A stretch of DNA of 5,365 nt. Origin: Gammaproteobacteria bacterium (GTDB taxonomy: Bacteria; Pseudomonadota; Gammaproteobacteria; SMWH01). The notes beneath the pieces were generated by a model that saw nothing but the letters and a program-made list of their open reading frames with translations, did not search any database and was not told the DNA's origin. Positions 1 to 4,974 of this stretch are shown in pieces. How positions within the stretch are numbered: position 1 is the stretch's first letter; the number at the start of each line of letters is the position of its first letter. Made by a program: the position numbers and the translations under genes. The DNA is taken from positions 1 through 5,365 of the forward strand of contig SMWH01000082.1 in the NCBI GenBank assembly GCA_004357005.1. Reading direction: 5' to 3'.

Positions 1-266
1 AAGGCAAGACGCCGGTTGTCCGCCAGCACGCGAACGAAGTTCTGTGCATCCCTGTTCAGTTGCTTGCCGCCGACGTGAATAAATATCTCGGCAATCTGCT
101 CGCGCGTGTAACGCGGATCGTCCAGCAACGGGCCCATCCGCCCGTCGTCGGCCACGGCCGCCGCGAACTGCAGCATTTCGGACCATTCGGGCATGGCCTC
201 GCGGTCTCGGGCGATATCGAATGCCGCCCGCGCGTAGGGCCTGGCCAGTGTGGAGATTTCCGCCAT
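1..266 (-). CDS. atpH: ATP synthase F1 delta subunit (partial, 5' end only)
   Basis: Delta sits at the top of the F1 head and ties the alpha subunits to the C-terminal ends of the two b subunits in the peripheral stalk. Translating the minus strand from the ATG at 266-264 gives 88 codons before the window ends. The N-terminus runs MAEISTLARPYARAAFDIA, matching the conserved ARPYAKAAFDFA opening of E. coli delta. Further on, the segment ending QNFVRVLADNRRLA matches E. coli QNLIRVMAENGRL. About half of a normal protein of roughly 178 residues is present, and the C-terminal b-binding half lies outside. The atpF stop and atpH start share one base (TGATG on the minus strand) and there is no convincing Shine-Dalgarno, which points to translation by coupling to atpF. 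The identity is secure; the truncation comes only from the window boundary. Confidence 0.95.
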   Translation of the reverse strand, partial: MAEISTLARPYARAAFDIARDREAMPEWSEMLQFAAAVADDGRMGPLLDDPRYTREQIAEIFIHVGGKQLNRDAQNFVRVLADNRRLA

Positions 267-736
267 CAGATCTGTGCTACCAGCTCATCCAGCAGTTTCT
301 TGTGAGCCTTCGGATCAATCTCGCGCTGGAGAATCTTCTCCGCCCCGGCCACGGCGATATCCGCGACCTGTCCGCGCAGATGCTCGCGAGCACGGTTGAT
401 CTCCTGTTCGATCTCGGCGTTCGCTGCGGCCAACTGGCGCTCACGCGCTTTTTGACCATCGTCGCGGCCTTCATCCACGATGCGCCCGGCACGCTGGTTG
501 GCGGCGTCGGTGATTTCCGAAGCCTGCTGTTTCGCCTCGCGGATGATTTCCGCGGCGCGCCCCTTGGCCAGTTCCAGGTCCTTCGTGCCCTGTTCGGCAT
601 CGGCAAGACCGTCGGCGATGCGCTGGCGGCGTTCGTCCAGGGCGTTCATGATCGGCGGCCAGATATACTTCATGCACAGCCACACGAACACGAGCATCGA
701 AATCGATTGCCCGATTATTGTGAAATTGATATTCAC
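266..736 (-). CDS. atpF: ATP synthase Fo b subunit (peripheral stalk)
   Basis: This is the peripheral-stalk subunit that holds F1 stationary against the rotating c-ring; two copies form a right-handed coiled coil. At 156 residues it has the same length as E. coli b. A single N-terminal membrane helix spans about residues 5-26 and ends in the conserved MKYIWPP. It is followed by the family's ERRQRIADGL segment, with Arg36 as in E. coli. A long charged, alanine-rich helix covers about 34-125, and the VAGAEKIL delta-binding region lies at 129-136. The start is GTG (736-734), supported by a strong Shine-Dalgarno AGAGGTGA four bases upstream. The gene follows atpE after 36 bp and shares one base with atpH. 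Only one b-type gene is seen, so a b2 homodimer is expected rather than a b/b' pair. Nothing appears degraded. Confidence 0.97.
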   Translation of the reverse strand: MNINFTIIGQSISMLVFVWLCMKYIWPPIMNALDERRQRIADGLADAEQGTKDLELAKGRAAEIIREAKQQASEITDAANQRAGRIVDEGRDDGQKARERQLAAANAEIEQEINRAREHLRGQVADIAVAGAEKILQREIDPKAHKKLLDELVAQI

Positions 737-740
737 GCTG

Positions 741-748
741 TCACCTCT
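741..748 (-). promoter_or_regulatory. Strong ribosome binding site of atpF
   Basis: The minus strand reads AGAGGTGA followed by four bases and then GTG. This near-consensus Shine-Dalgarno fixes the start of atpF at a GTG codon. The resulting N-terminus (MNINFTIIGQ) also aligns with E. coli b (MNLNATILGQ), which confirms the choice. Confidence 0.8.
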
Positions 749-772
749 TGTGCCCGGGTATTCGGCCCTTGA

Positions 773-1054
773 TCAGCCACCGCTGACTATCTGCAACGCC
801 GCTGCCAGTTGACCCGGGAAGGGGTTGGCGAAAGTGAAGTACAGCCCGATGGCAACACCGATCATGGCCACCGCGTCCAGCAGACCGATGGCGATAAAGA
901 ACTTGGTCTGGAGCATGGGGGCCAACTCGGGCTGGCGGGCGCTGCCTTCCAGCAACTTGCCACCCAAGGAGCCGACGCCGATACCCACACCCAGCGCCCC
1001 GAGACCAATCAACAACCCGACGGACACTGCCGTCATTCCAACTACGAATTCCAT
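773..1054 (-). CDS. atpE: ATP synthase Fo c subunit (proton-carrying rotor ring)
   Basis: The c subunit is a membrane hairpin that oligomerises into the rotor ring. Its 93 residues form two hydrophobic helices, about 5-33 and 50-77, joined by the polar loop ARQPELAPM at 39-47 that contacts gamma and epsilon. The ion-binding carboxylate is Asp60 in the context GLLDAVAMIG, equivalent to E. coli Asp61. The Gln/Glu/Ser signature of sodium-binding rings is absent, so proton coupling is inferred. Helix 1 has a full GxGxGxG packing motif at 22-28, where E. coli has one alanine. The proline that follows E. coli Asp61 (DAIPMI) is alanine here. The protein ends with about 14 more residues than the 79-residue E. 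coli form (NPFPGQ... to SGG). The ATG start has a clear GGGAG six bases upstream. It lies between atpB (30 bp) and atpF (36 bp). Confidence 0.98.
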   Translation of the reverse strand: MEFVVGMTAVSVGLLIGLGALGVGIGVGSLGGKLLEGSARQPELAPMLQTKFFIAIGLLDAVAMIGVAIGLYFTFANPFPGQLAAALQIVSGG

Positions 1055-1060
1055 GGTTTA

Positions 1061-1065
1061 CTCCC
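1061..1065 (-). promoter_or_regulatory. Ribosome binding site of atpE in an AT-rich spacer
   Basis: The minus strand carries GGGAG six bases before the atpE ATG. The whole 30-bp spacer between atpB and atpE (1084-1055) is 19/30 A or T, in contrast to the GC-rich coding sequence around it. In E. coli a U/A-rich, unstructured region ahead of atpE raises translation so that c is made in excess of the single a subunit. A similar role here is inferred from position and composition only. Confidence 0.65.
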
Positions 1066-1084
1066 GATTAACTATTACTAAGCA

Positions 1085-1966
1085 CTAATGATCCTCGTGG
1101 GCCAGGCTCAGATACACGATGGTCAGCATCATGAAAATGAAAGCCTGCAACGTGATCACGAGAATGTGAAAAATCGCCCACGCCAGGTGCAGCGGCATCT
1201 GCCAGAGTCCCAGCAGAGCAATCAGAATAAAAATCAGTTCCCCCGCATAAAGGTTGCCGAACAACCGCAGACCCAGCGACAGCGGTTTGGCGAGCAACGA
1301 AACGCCTTCCAGCACCAGGTTGATGGGGATCAACAGCACCTTGAGCACGGGGTTTTTCGCGGAAAACGGGTGCAAGGTGAGTTCCGCCGCGAAACCACGG
1401 ACGCCCTTTACCTTGATGCTGTAGTAAAGCACCAGCACGAAGACCGACAGGGACATGCCCATGGTGACGTTGGGGTCGGCGGTGGGCACGACTTTCTGAT
1501 GGGAAATCCCCATCAGCGAGGCGACGCCCGGAATCCAGTCCACGGGAATCAGATCCATGAAGTTCATGAGGAAGATCCACACGAACAAGGTCAACGCCAG
1601 CGGCGCGATCAGGGGGTTGCGCCCTTGAAAAGTCTCGCGCACCGACTCATCAACGAAAACGACGATGCTCTCGATGAAATTCTGGAAACCACCCGGCACG
1701 CCGCTGGTGACGTTCTTTGCCACGCGGCGAAACAGAAAGAAGAAGACCAAACCCAGCAGTACGGACCAAAACATACTGTCCACATGGATGGCCCAGAAAC
1801 CCATTTCCTTGGCTTCCTCAGCTGTGTGCGCAAACCCCCAGGCGCCATCCGGGTGGCGACCGTAGGTCAGGTTCTGCAGATGGTGAAGGATATAGTCGGT
1901 GGTTGTGGTCTCTCCACCGTGTTCCTGCGCGGCCATGTCCTTCAATCCACTCCCTCGATAACTCAT
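1085..1966 (-). CDS. atpB: ATP synthase Fo a subunit (proton channel stator)
   Basis: Subunit a provides the two proton half-channels next to the c-ring. From the upstream ATG the protein has 293 residues with about five to six membrane helices. The essential channel arginine is Arg234 in SLGLRLFGN (E. coli Arg210). Asn238, Glu243 in AGELIF, His267 in WAIFHILV and Gln274 in ITLQAF match E. coli Asn214, Glu219, His245 and Gln252. The N-terminal motif TTTDYILHHLQNL resembles E. coli TPQDYIGHHLNNL. The start is uncertain. The ATG at 1966 overlaps the atpI stop as ATGA but has no Shine-Dalgarno. A TTG at 1945 has GAGG seven bases upstream. The ATG at 1936 gives MAAQEHGG, which aligns best with the E. 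coli N-terminus. The chosen start assumes coupling to atpI. The alternatives shorten the protein to 286 or 283 residues. Confidence 0.96.
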   Translation of the reverse strand: MSYRGSGLKDMAAQEHGGETTTTDYILHHLQNLTYGRHPDGAWGFAHTAEEAKEMGFWAIHVDSMFWSVLLGLVFFFLFRRVAKNVTSGVPGGFQNFIESIVVFVDESVRETFQGRNPLIAPLALTLFVWIFLMNFMDLIPVDWIPGVASLMGISHQKVVPTADPNVTMGMSLSVFVLVLYYSIKVKGVRGFAAELTLHPFSAKNPVLKVLLIPINLVLEGVSLLAKPLSLGLRLFGNLYAGELIFILIALLGLWQMPLHLAWAIFHILVITLQAFIFMMLTIVYLSLAHEDH

Positions 1967-2349
1967 GCAAACAGCAAGACGACCCAGTACGTCAGCAACG
2001 TCACTGCGAAGGCGCTGATCAATGGCAGAAAGGCCAGATTCAGCGCGGTGAGCGCCACCCCAAACATGATGACGACCACCCCCAGTTTCAATAGCTCGCC
2101 GAGCATGACCCGGCGCAAAAACCGTTCCGACGAGCCCTGCGCGCCGGCGAAAACGAATCGGGCAAACACCCAGCTCGCGATCGCACTGATGAGCCCACCG
2201 ATCAGCGCCGAATAACCGGCCCGGCCCCCACCGAAAACCCAGAACCCCGCGCCCAGAAGACCGGCCAACCCGAACTGGGCCAGCACGATCCGTTGAACCG
2301 TTCGGCGGCGGAGCCCCCTGTCCTCGTCGATCATCAGATGCCCGGGCAT
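1963..2349 (-). CDS. atpI: AtpI, ATP synthase accessory membrane protein
   Basis: AtpI is a small inner-membrane protein encoded at the head of many atp operons. It is not part of the finished enzyme but assists c-ring assembly or stability. The 128-residue product (E. coli 126) has a basic N-terminus (RGLRRRTVQR) and four predicted membrane helices near residues 20-40, 45-67, 86-105 and 108-127. The LGELLKLG segment at 83-90 corresponds to the conserved FGEAFKVL in E. coli, and NLAFLPLI to KAVFLPLI. The stop overlaps the atpB ATG by four bases. The ATG at 2349 is used here; a second in-frame ATG at 2334 (MIDEDRGLRRR) is possible and neither has a good Shine-Dalgarno. The only nearby purine-rich run, GGGGTG, is 11 bases from the first ATG and lies inside the terminator-like hairpin just upstream. 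Confidence 0.92.
   Translation of the reverse strand: MPGHLMIDEDRGLRRRTVQRIVLAQFGLAGLLGAGFWVFGGGRAGYSALIGGLISAIASWVFARFVFAGAQGSSERFLRRVMLGELLKLGVVVIMFGVALTALNLAFLPLISAFAVTLLTYWVVLLFA
2338..2349. repeat. 12-bp perfect palindrome at the atpI start codon
   Basis: ATGCCCGGGCAT is identical on both strands and begins exactly with the first ATG of atpI, three bases before the alternative ATG. It could be chance in GC-rich DNA. If it folds in RNA it would sit on the initiation region. No known operator is recognised. Confidence 0.35.
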
Positions 2350-2351
2350 AT

Positions 2352-2396
2352 AAAAAACGCCACCCCGATCCGGTTCCTTCCGAACGGCCAGTGGCG
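2352..2396 (-). terminator. Terminator-like hairpin with T6 tract just before atpI
   Basis: On the minus strand the arm CGCCAC (2396-2391) can pair with GTGGCG (2363-2358), which is followed directly by six T residues (2357-2352). The large interior is itself partly closed by an inner hairpin: GTTC (2385-2382) with GAAC (2376-2373) around a GGAAG loop, extended by CC/GG with one bulge. A GC-rich stem plus a U-tract fits an intrinsic terminator, either ending parB transcripts or attenuating the atp operon. The split stem is not canonical, so its efficiency is uncertain. The tract ends two bases from the atpI ATG. Confidence 0.45.
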
Positions 2397-2407
2397 GTTC
2401 ACCTGGC
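2387..2407 (-). promoter_or_regulatory. Alternative hairpin that competes with the terminator-like stem
   Basis: On the minus strand GCCAGGTG (2407-2400) can pair with CACTGGC (2393-2387) as seven base pairs with one bulged G and a six-base loop (AACCGC). Its 3' arm uses bases 2393-2391, which are also half of the 5' arm of the terminator-like stem, so the two cannot form together. This resembles an antiterminator/terminator pair. It was found by eye without energy calculation. Confidence 0.3.
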
Positions 2408-2435
2408 GAAAAAGAAGCGCCCGCAGAGGCCGCGG

Positions 2436-2464
2436 ATTTTAGTATGCGGTGGAGTGGGTAGCAA
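2436..2464 (-). promoter_or_regulatory. Candidate sigma70 promoter for the atp operon
   Basis: The minus strand has TTGCTA (2464-2459, 4 of 6 matches to TTGACA), a 17-base spacer and TAAAAT (2441-2436, 5 of 6 matches to TATAAT). This would start transcription near 2430-2428 and give a leader of about 80 bases before atpI. Its position in the only sizeable intergenic gap, directly ahead of the atp genes, supports it. It is a sequence match only. Confidence 0.5.
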
Positions 2465-2475
2465 GCAGCCCGCCG

Positions 2476-2502
2476 GGGTCAGAGCCCATTTCCCTCTGAT
2501 CC
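2476..2502. repeat. Near-palindromic GGGTCAGAG/CTCTGATCC hairpin
   Basis: The plus strand reads GGTCAGAG, then the nine-base loop CCCATTTCC, then CTCTGATCC. TCAGAG and CTCTGA pair perfectly, and a G-T and two G-C pairs extend the stem to nine. No T-tract follows on either strand, so it is not a standard terminator. The GGGGTCAGAGCCC sequence resembles, from memory, short dispersed repeats in proteobacterial genomes linked to IS200-like REP-associated transposases. That link cannot be verified from a single copy. Confidence 0.4.
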
Positions 2503-2545
2503 GCCCGCGACCGGCCTATCGAGCGAAGAACCGGCTCTGGCGCGG

Positions 2546-3403
2546 TCAGCGGATCCTGGCGAGGATTCCTTCGAGCTCATCCAGGCTGGTGTATTCGATG
2601 ATCAGCTTGCCCTTGCCGGAGGCCTGGTGCTGGAGCCGGACCCGGGCGGCCAGCTTCTCCGAGAGCTGGTCCTGGAGGCGACGGATGTCCGGGTCTTCCC
2701 GGCGAATCGCGGTTGGCGGCGCTCCGTCGGCCTTCTGCAGGCGCCGGATCAGGGCCTCGGTTTCACGCACCGACAGCCCCCGCCTCGCCACATCACGCGC
2801 CGCTTTCGATTGGGCCGCGCCCTGCAGGCCCAGCAACGCCCGGGCATGGCCCATCTCGAGGCGGCGTTCGTCCAGCAGCTTCTTGACGTCAGCGCGCAGT
2901 TCCAGCAAGCGCAGGATATTGGTGACGGCCACCCGGGAACGTCCCACGGCGTCGGCCACCTCCTGGTGGGTCAGGCTGAATTCGCTCAACAGGCGGTTGA
3001 GCGCACGGGCTTCTTCCAGGGGGTTCAGGTCTTCGCGCTGGACGTTTTCGATGATCGCGATGGCCGTCGCCACCTGATCGGGCACGTCGCGGATGACCGC
3101 CGGGATGTCGTGCAAACCCGCCATCTGGGCCGCCCGCCAGCGCCGCTCCCCGGCCACGATCTCGTAATCTCCCGCACCGACCGGTCGCACCACAATCGGC
3201 TGCACCACCCCCTGGGCGCGGATGGAATCGGCCAGTTCCGCCAGTTTCTCCGGATCCATGGCCGAACGTGGCTGGAAACGCCCCGGCTCGATCAGGTCCA
3301 GCGGGAGTTCCCGCAAGGTCGTCTCCCCCGTTTGCGACGCGTCGGGCTCCGCGCTCAGGAGGGCATCCAGACCCCGGCCGAGTCGTTTTTTCCGGGTGGT
3401 CAT
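2546..3403 (-). CDS. parB: ParB, chromosome partition centromere-binding CTPase
   Basis: ParB binds parS sites near the origin, loads and slides on DNA as a CTP-dependent clamp, and stimulates the ParA ATPase to move the origins apart. The 285-residue product has the full chromosomal ParB/Spo0J layout. RLGRGLDALL at 7-16 is the N-terminal ParA-stimulating motif. The CTP-binding domain contains GERRWRAA at 85-92 and ENVQREDLNPLEEA at 119-132. A helix-turn-helix at about 143-168 (LTHQEVADAVGRSRVAV) reads parS, and residues from about 240 to 285 form the C-terminal dimerisation domain. It begins 13 bp after parA, with GAGGG ten bases from the ATG, so the two are co-transcribed. No key residue is missing. 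No parS site is seen in this window. Confidence 0.97.
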   Translation of the reverse strand: MTTRKKRLGRGLDALLSAEPDASQTGETTLRELPLDLIEPGRFQPRSAMDPEKLAELADSIRAQGVVQPIVVRPVGAGDYEIVAGERRWRAAQMAGLHDIPAVIRDVPDQVATAIAIIENVQREDLNPLEEARALNRLLSEFSLTHQEVADAVGRSRVAVTNILRLLELRADVKKLLDERRLEMGHARALLGLQGAAQSKAARDVARRGLSVRETEALIRRLQKADGAPPTAIRREDPDIRRLQDQLSEKLAARVRLQHQASGKGKLIIEYTSLDELEGILARIR

Positions 3404-3416
3404 CCGTCAACTGCCC

Positions 3417-4307
3417 TCATCGGCTCCGTTGGCGCACGCTCACGCCCTGATGGGCTTCGCGTTCCCGCCGGATGATCTCCCCGGCGAGGCCGAGATAGGC
3501 AACGGCGCCTCTGCTGCCCCGGTCGTAACGTGTCACGGGCAAGCCGTGGCTCGGCGCCTCCGCCAGTCGGATATTGCGCGGCACCACCGTGCGATAGACC
3601 TTGTCACCAAAATGGGTCATCAACTGACTGGAGACCTCCGTGGCCAGGTTATTGCGAACGTCGTACATGGTTCGCAACAGGCCCTCCACATGCAAACCGG
3701 GGTTGGCGCGACGACGAATCCGCTCGATGGTGTCCAGCAGCGTACTCAATCCTTCGAGCGCATAGTACTCGCACTGCATGGGAATCAGCACGCCCTGAGC
3801 CGCGGCCAGCGCGTTGACCGTCAACATGTTGAGTGCCGGCGGGCAATCGATGAACACATGATGGTAGTTCTGCCGGATGGGCCGGAGCGCGTGACTCAGA
3901 CGCTGTTCCTTGTGGCCACCTTCCATCAGCGCGACTTCCGCGGCGATCAGGTCCTGATTGGCGGGCAGCAGATCATAGCCGGCTGTCTCCACGGTAATCA
4001 CAGCATCCGCCGCCTTCGCCTCACCGAGCAGCACGTCGCCGATGGTGAGGTCCACATCGTTCTTGTCCACGCCGGACCCGGTGGTGGCATTCCCCTGGGG
4101 ATCCATATCCACCAGCAACACCTTGCGGCCCACATCCGCCAGCGCGGCGGCCAGGTTGACGCAGGTGGTGGTCTTGCCCACGCCGCCTTTCTGGTTGGCG
4201 ATGGCGACGATCCGGCCGCGAGCCACCGGGCGCACGCGGGATGAAACGGAAACACCGCCGCCGGGGCCGGTCCCGGGTGGGGAGGCGGTGTCAGATTCTG
4301 AGGGCAT
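3417..4307 (-). CDS. parA: ParA/Soj, chromosome partition ATPase
   Basis: ParA is a deviant Walker ATPase that dimerises with ATP, coats the nucleoid and is released by ParB, producing directed origin movement. In the 296-residue frame the deviant Walker A is QKGGVGKTT at 39-47. Walker A' follows as VDMDPQGN at 67-73, and Walker B as VFIDCPP at 151-157. The C-terminal VVPRNIRLAEAPSHGLPV is typical of chromosomal Soj proteins. The first about 27 residues (rich in Ser, Pro and Gly) precede the normal start of the fold (GRIVAIANQK) and are absent from usual 255-270-residue homologues. The ATG at 4307 lacks a Shine-Dalgarno; GTG codons at 4235 and 4226 would give a normal-length protein but also lack one. 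The gene lies 22 bp after rsmG and 13 bp before parB. Confidence 0.96.
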   Translation of the reverse strand: MPSESDTASPPGTGPGGGVSVSSRVRPVARGRIVAIANQKGGVGKTTTCVNLAAALADVGRKVLLVDMDPQGNATTGSGVDKNDVDLTIGDVLLGEAKAADAVITVETAGYDLLPANQDLIAAEVALMEGGHKEQRLSHALRPIRQNYHHVFIDCPPALNMLTVNALAAAQGVLIPMQCEYYALEGLSTLLDTIERIRRRANPGLHVEGLLRTMYDVRNNLATEVSSQLMTHFGDKVYRTVVPRNIRLAEAPSHGLPVTRYDRGSRGAVAYLGLAGEIIRREREAHQGVSVRQRSR

Positions 4308-4329
4308 GGTGGGGATAGACGCTCGTTCC

Positions 4330-4974
4330 TTATCTTGTATTGTCCGCGGAGCGGATGACGACGAGGCAACGCTCCTTGTTCAGGTCGGGAACATCTAACG
4401 ATCGTATCACTTCAATGTCAAAAGCCGGTCCCAAAGCGGCCAGCTCCTCCTCCGGTACCAGGCCTTTCATCATCAGCAAACGGCCGGATTTGCCCATCAG
4501 ATGCGCGGTCAAGGCCGCGATCCGCTCGACGGAACCCACGGCGCGGGTAATGACCATGCTGAATCCGTCGGGGGGGCGATATTCCTCGGCCCGGGCCCGC
4601 ACCACCTGAACATTGTCCAGCGACAGTGTGCGAACCACATTATCCAGGAACCGGGTTTTCTTGAGATTGCTGTCCAGCAAGGTCACCGACAACCCGGGCC
4701 GGGCTATCGCAAGCGGAATCCCGGGCAACCCCGCGCCGCTGCCGACATCCAGCAGCGTGTCTCCTTCCAGCCAGGGCAGCACGACCAGCGAATCCAGCAA
4801 ATGGTGGGCAACCATGTCGCGGGGGTCCCGCACGCCGGTGAGGTTGTAGGCCTGATTCCAGCGTTCCAGTTGGACCAGATATTCCAGCAACCGCCGGCGC
4901 GCCCTGTCATCCAGCGCCAGTTCCAGACCCGCCAGGCCGCTCTCGAGCAGTTCAGCGACGGTAACCTCAGTCAC
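4330..4974 (-). CDS. rsmG: RsmG, 16S rRNA (guanine527-N7)-methyltransferase
   Basis: RsmG (formerly GidB) uses S-adenosylmethionine to methylate N7 of G527 in the 530 loop of 16S rRNA; loss gives low-level streptomycin resistance in several bacteria. The 214-residue product (E. coli 207) has the family's WNQAYNLTGVRDP at 39-51. The SAM-binding motif I is LLDVGSGAGLPGIPLAI at 74-90, and the acidic end of strand 2 is LLDS at 99-102. ITRAVGS at 142-148 and MMKG at 168-171 match E. coli ISRAFAS and ALKG. The start is GTG (4974-4972) inside an eight-base overlap with the upstream gene, and no Shine-Dalgarno is visible, so coupled translation is likely. In many relatives mnmG lies immediately upstream, but here a different reading frame does. 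Confidence 0.96.
   Translation of the reverse strand: MTEVTVAELLESGLAGLELALDDRARRRLLEYLVQLERWNQAYNLTGVRDPRDMVAHHLLDSLVVLPWLEGDTLLDVGSGAGLPGIPLAIARPGLSVTLLDSNLKKTRFLDNVVRTLSLDNVQVVRARAEEYRPPDGFSMVITRAVGSVERIAALTAHLMGKSGRLLMMKGLVPEEELAALGPAFDIEVIRSLDVPDLNKERCLVVIRSADNTR

Larger units (their letters stand above)
2350..2545. other. parB-atpI intergenic region
   Basis: This 196-bp gap is the only substantial non-coding stretch in the window and separates the rsmG-parAB block from the atp block. Reading along the minus strand from the parB stop, it contains a near-palindromic hairpin (2502-2476), the candidate promoter (2464-2436), a weak CCGC/GCGG hairpin (2435-2421) followed at a distance by a T-rich run, the alternative hairpin (2407-2387) and the terminator-like structure (2396-2352). 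No protein-coding or RNA gene is recognised in it. Confidence 0.8.

Noticed and set aside
60..305. Small plus-strand frame at the window start
   Set aside because: It is antisense to atpH, whose N-terminal sequence is unmistakable on the minus strand.
1088..2215. Long plus-strand open frame of 375 codons antisense to atpB and atpI
   Set aside because: Its product is a low-complexity, His/Gln/Asp-rich protein with no recognisable motif. It lies opposite two clearly conserved membrane proteins, as expected from codon bias in GC-rich DNA.
2411..2435. Second terminator candidate: CCGC/GCGG stem followed by a TTCTTTTT run on the minus strand
   Set aside because: The stem is only four base pairs and the T-rich run begins four bases after it, so it is too weak to call as a terminator.
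2759..2774. Possible parS site (GGTTTCACG...) inside parB
   Set aside because: Only one half-site matches the TGTTTCACGTGAAACA consensus (positions 2-9); the other half matches at no position, and the bases encode conserved ParB residues.
2627..3475. Plus-strand open frame of 282 codons antisense to parB
   Set aside because: The ParB motifs on the minus strand are complete; the antisense product is Arg/Pro/Gly-rich and unrecognisable.
3222..4244. Plus-strand open frame of 340 codons, longer than parA, which it opposes
   Set aside because: The minus strand encodes every ParA signature motif in this stretch. The plus-strand product resembles no known family, so it is a shadow frame.
4641..4649. 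DnaA-box-like TTATCCAGG
   Set aside because: It matches 7 of 9 bases of TTATCCACA, is isolated within rsmG, and has no clustered boxes or AT-rich unwinding region, so there is no origin in this window.
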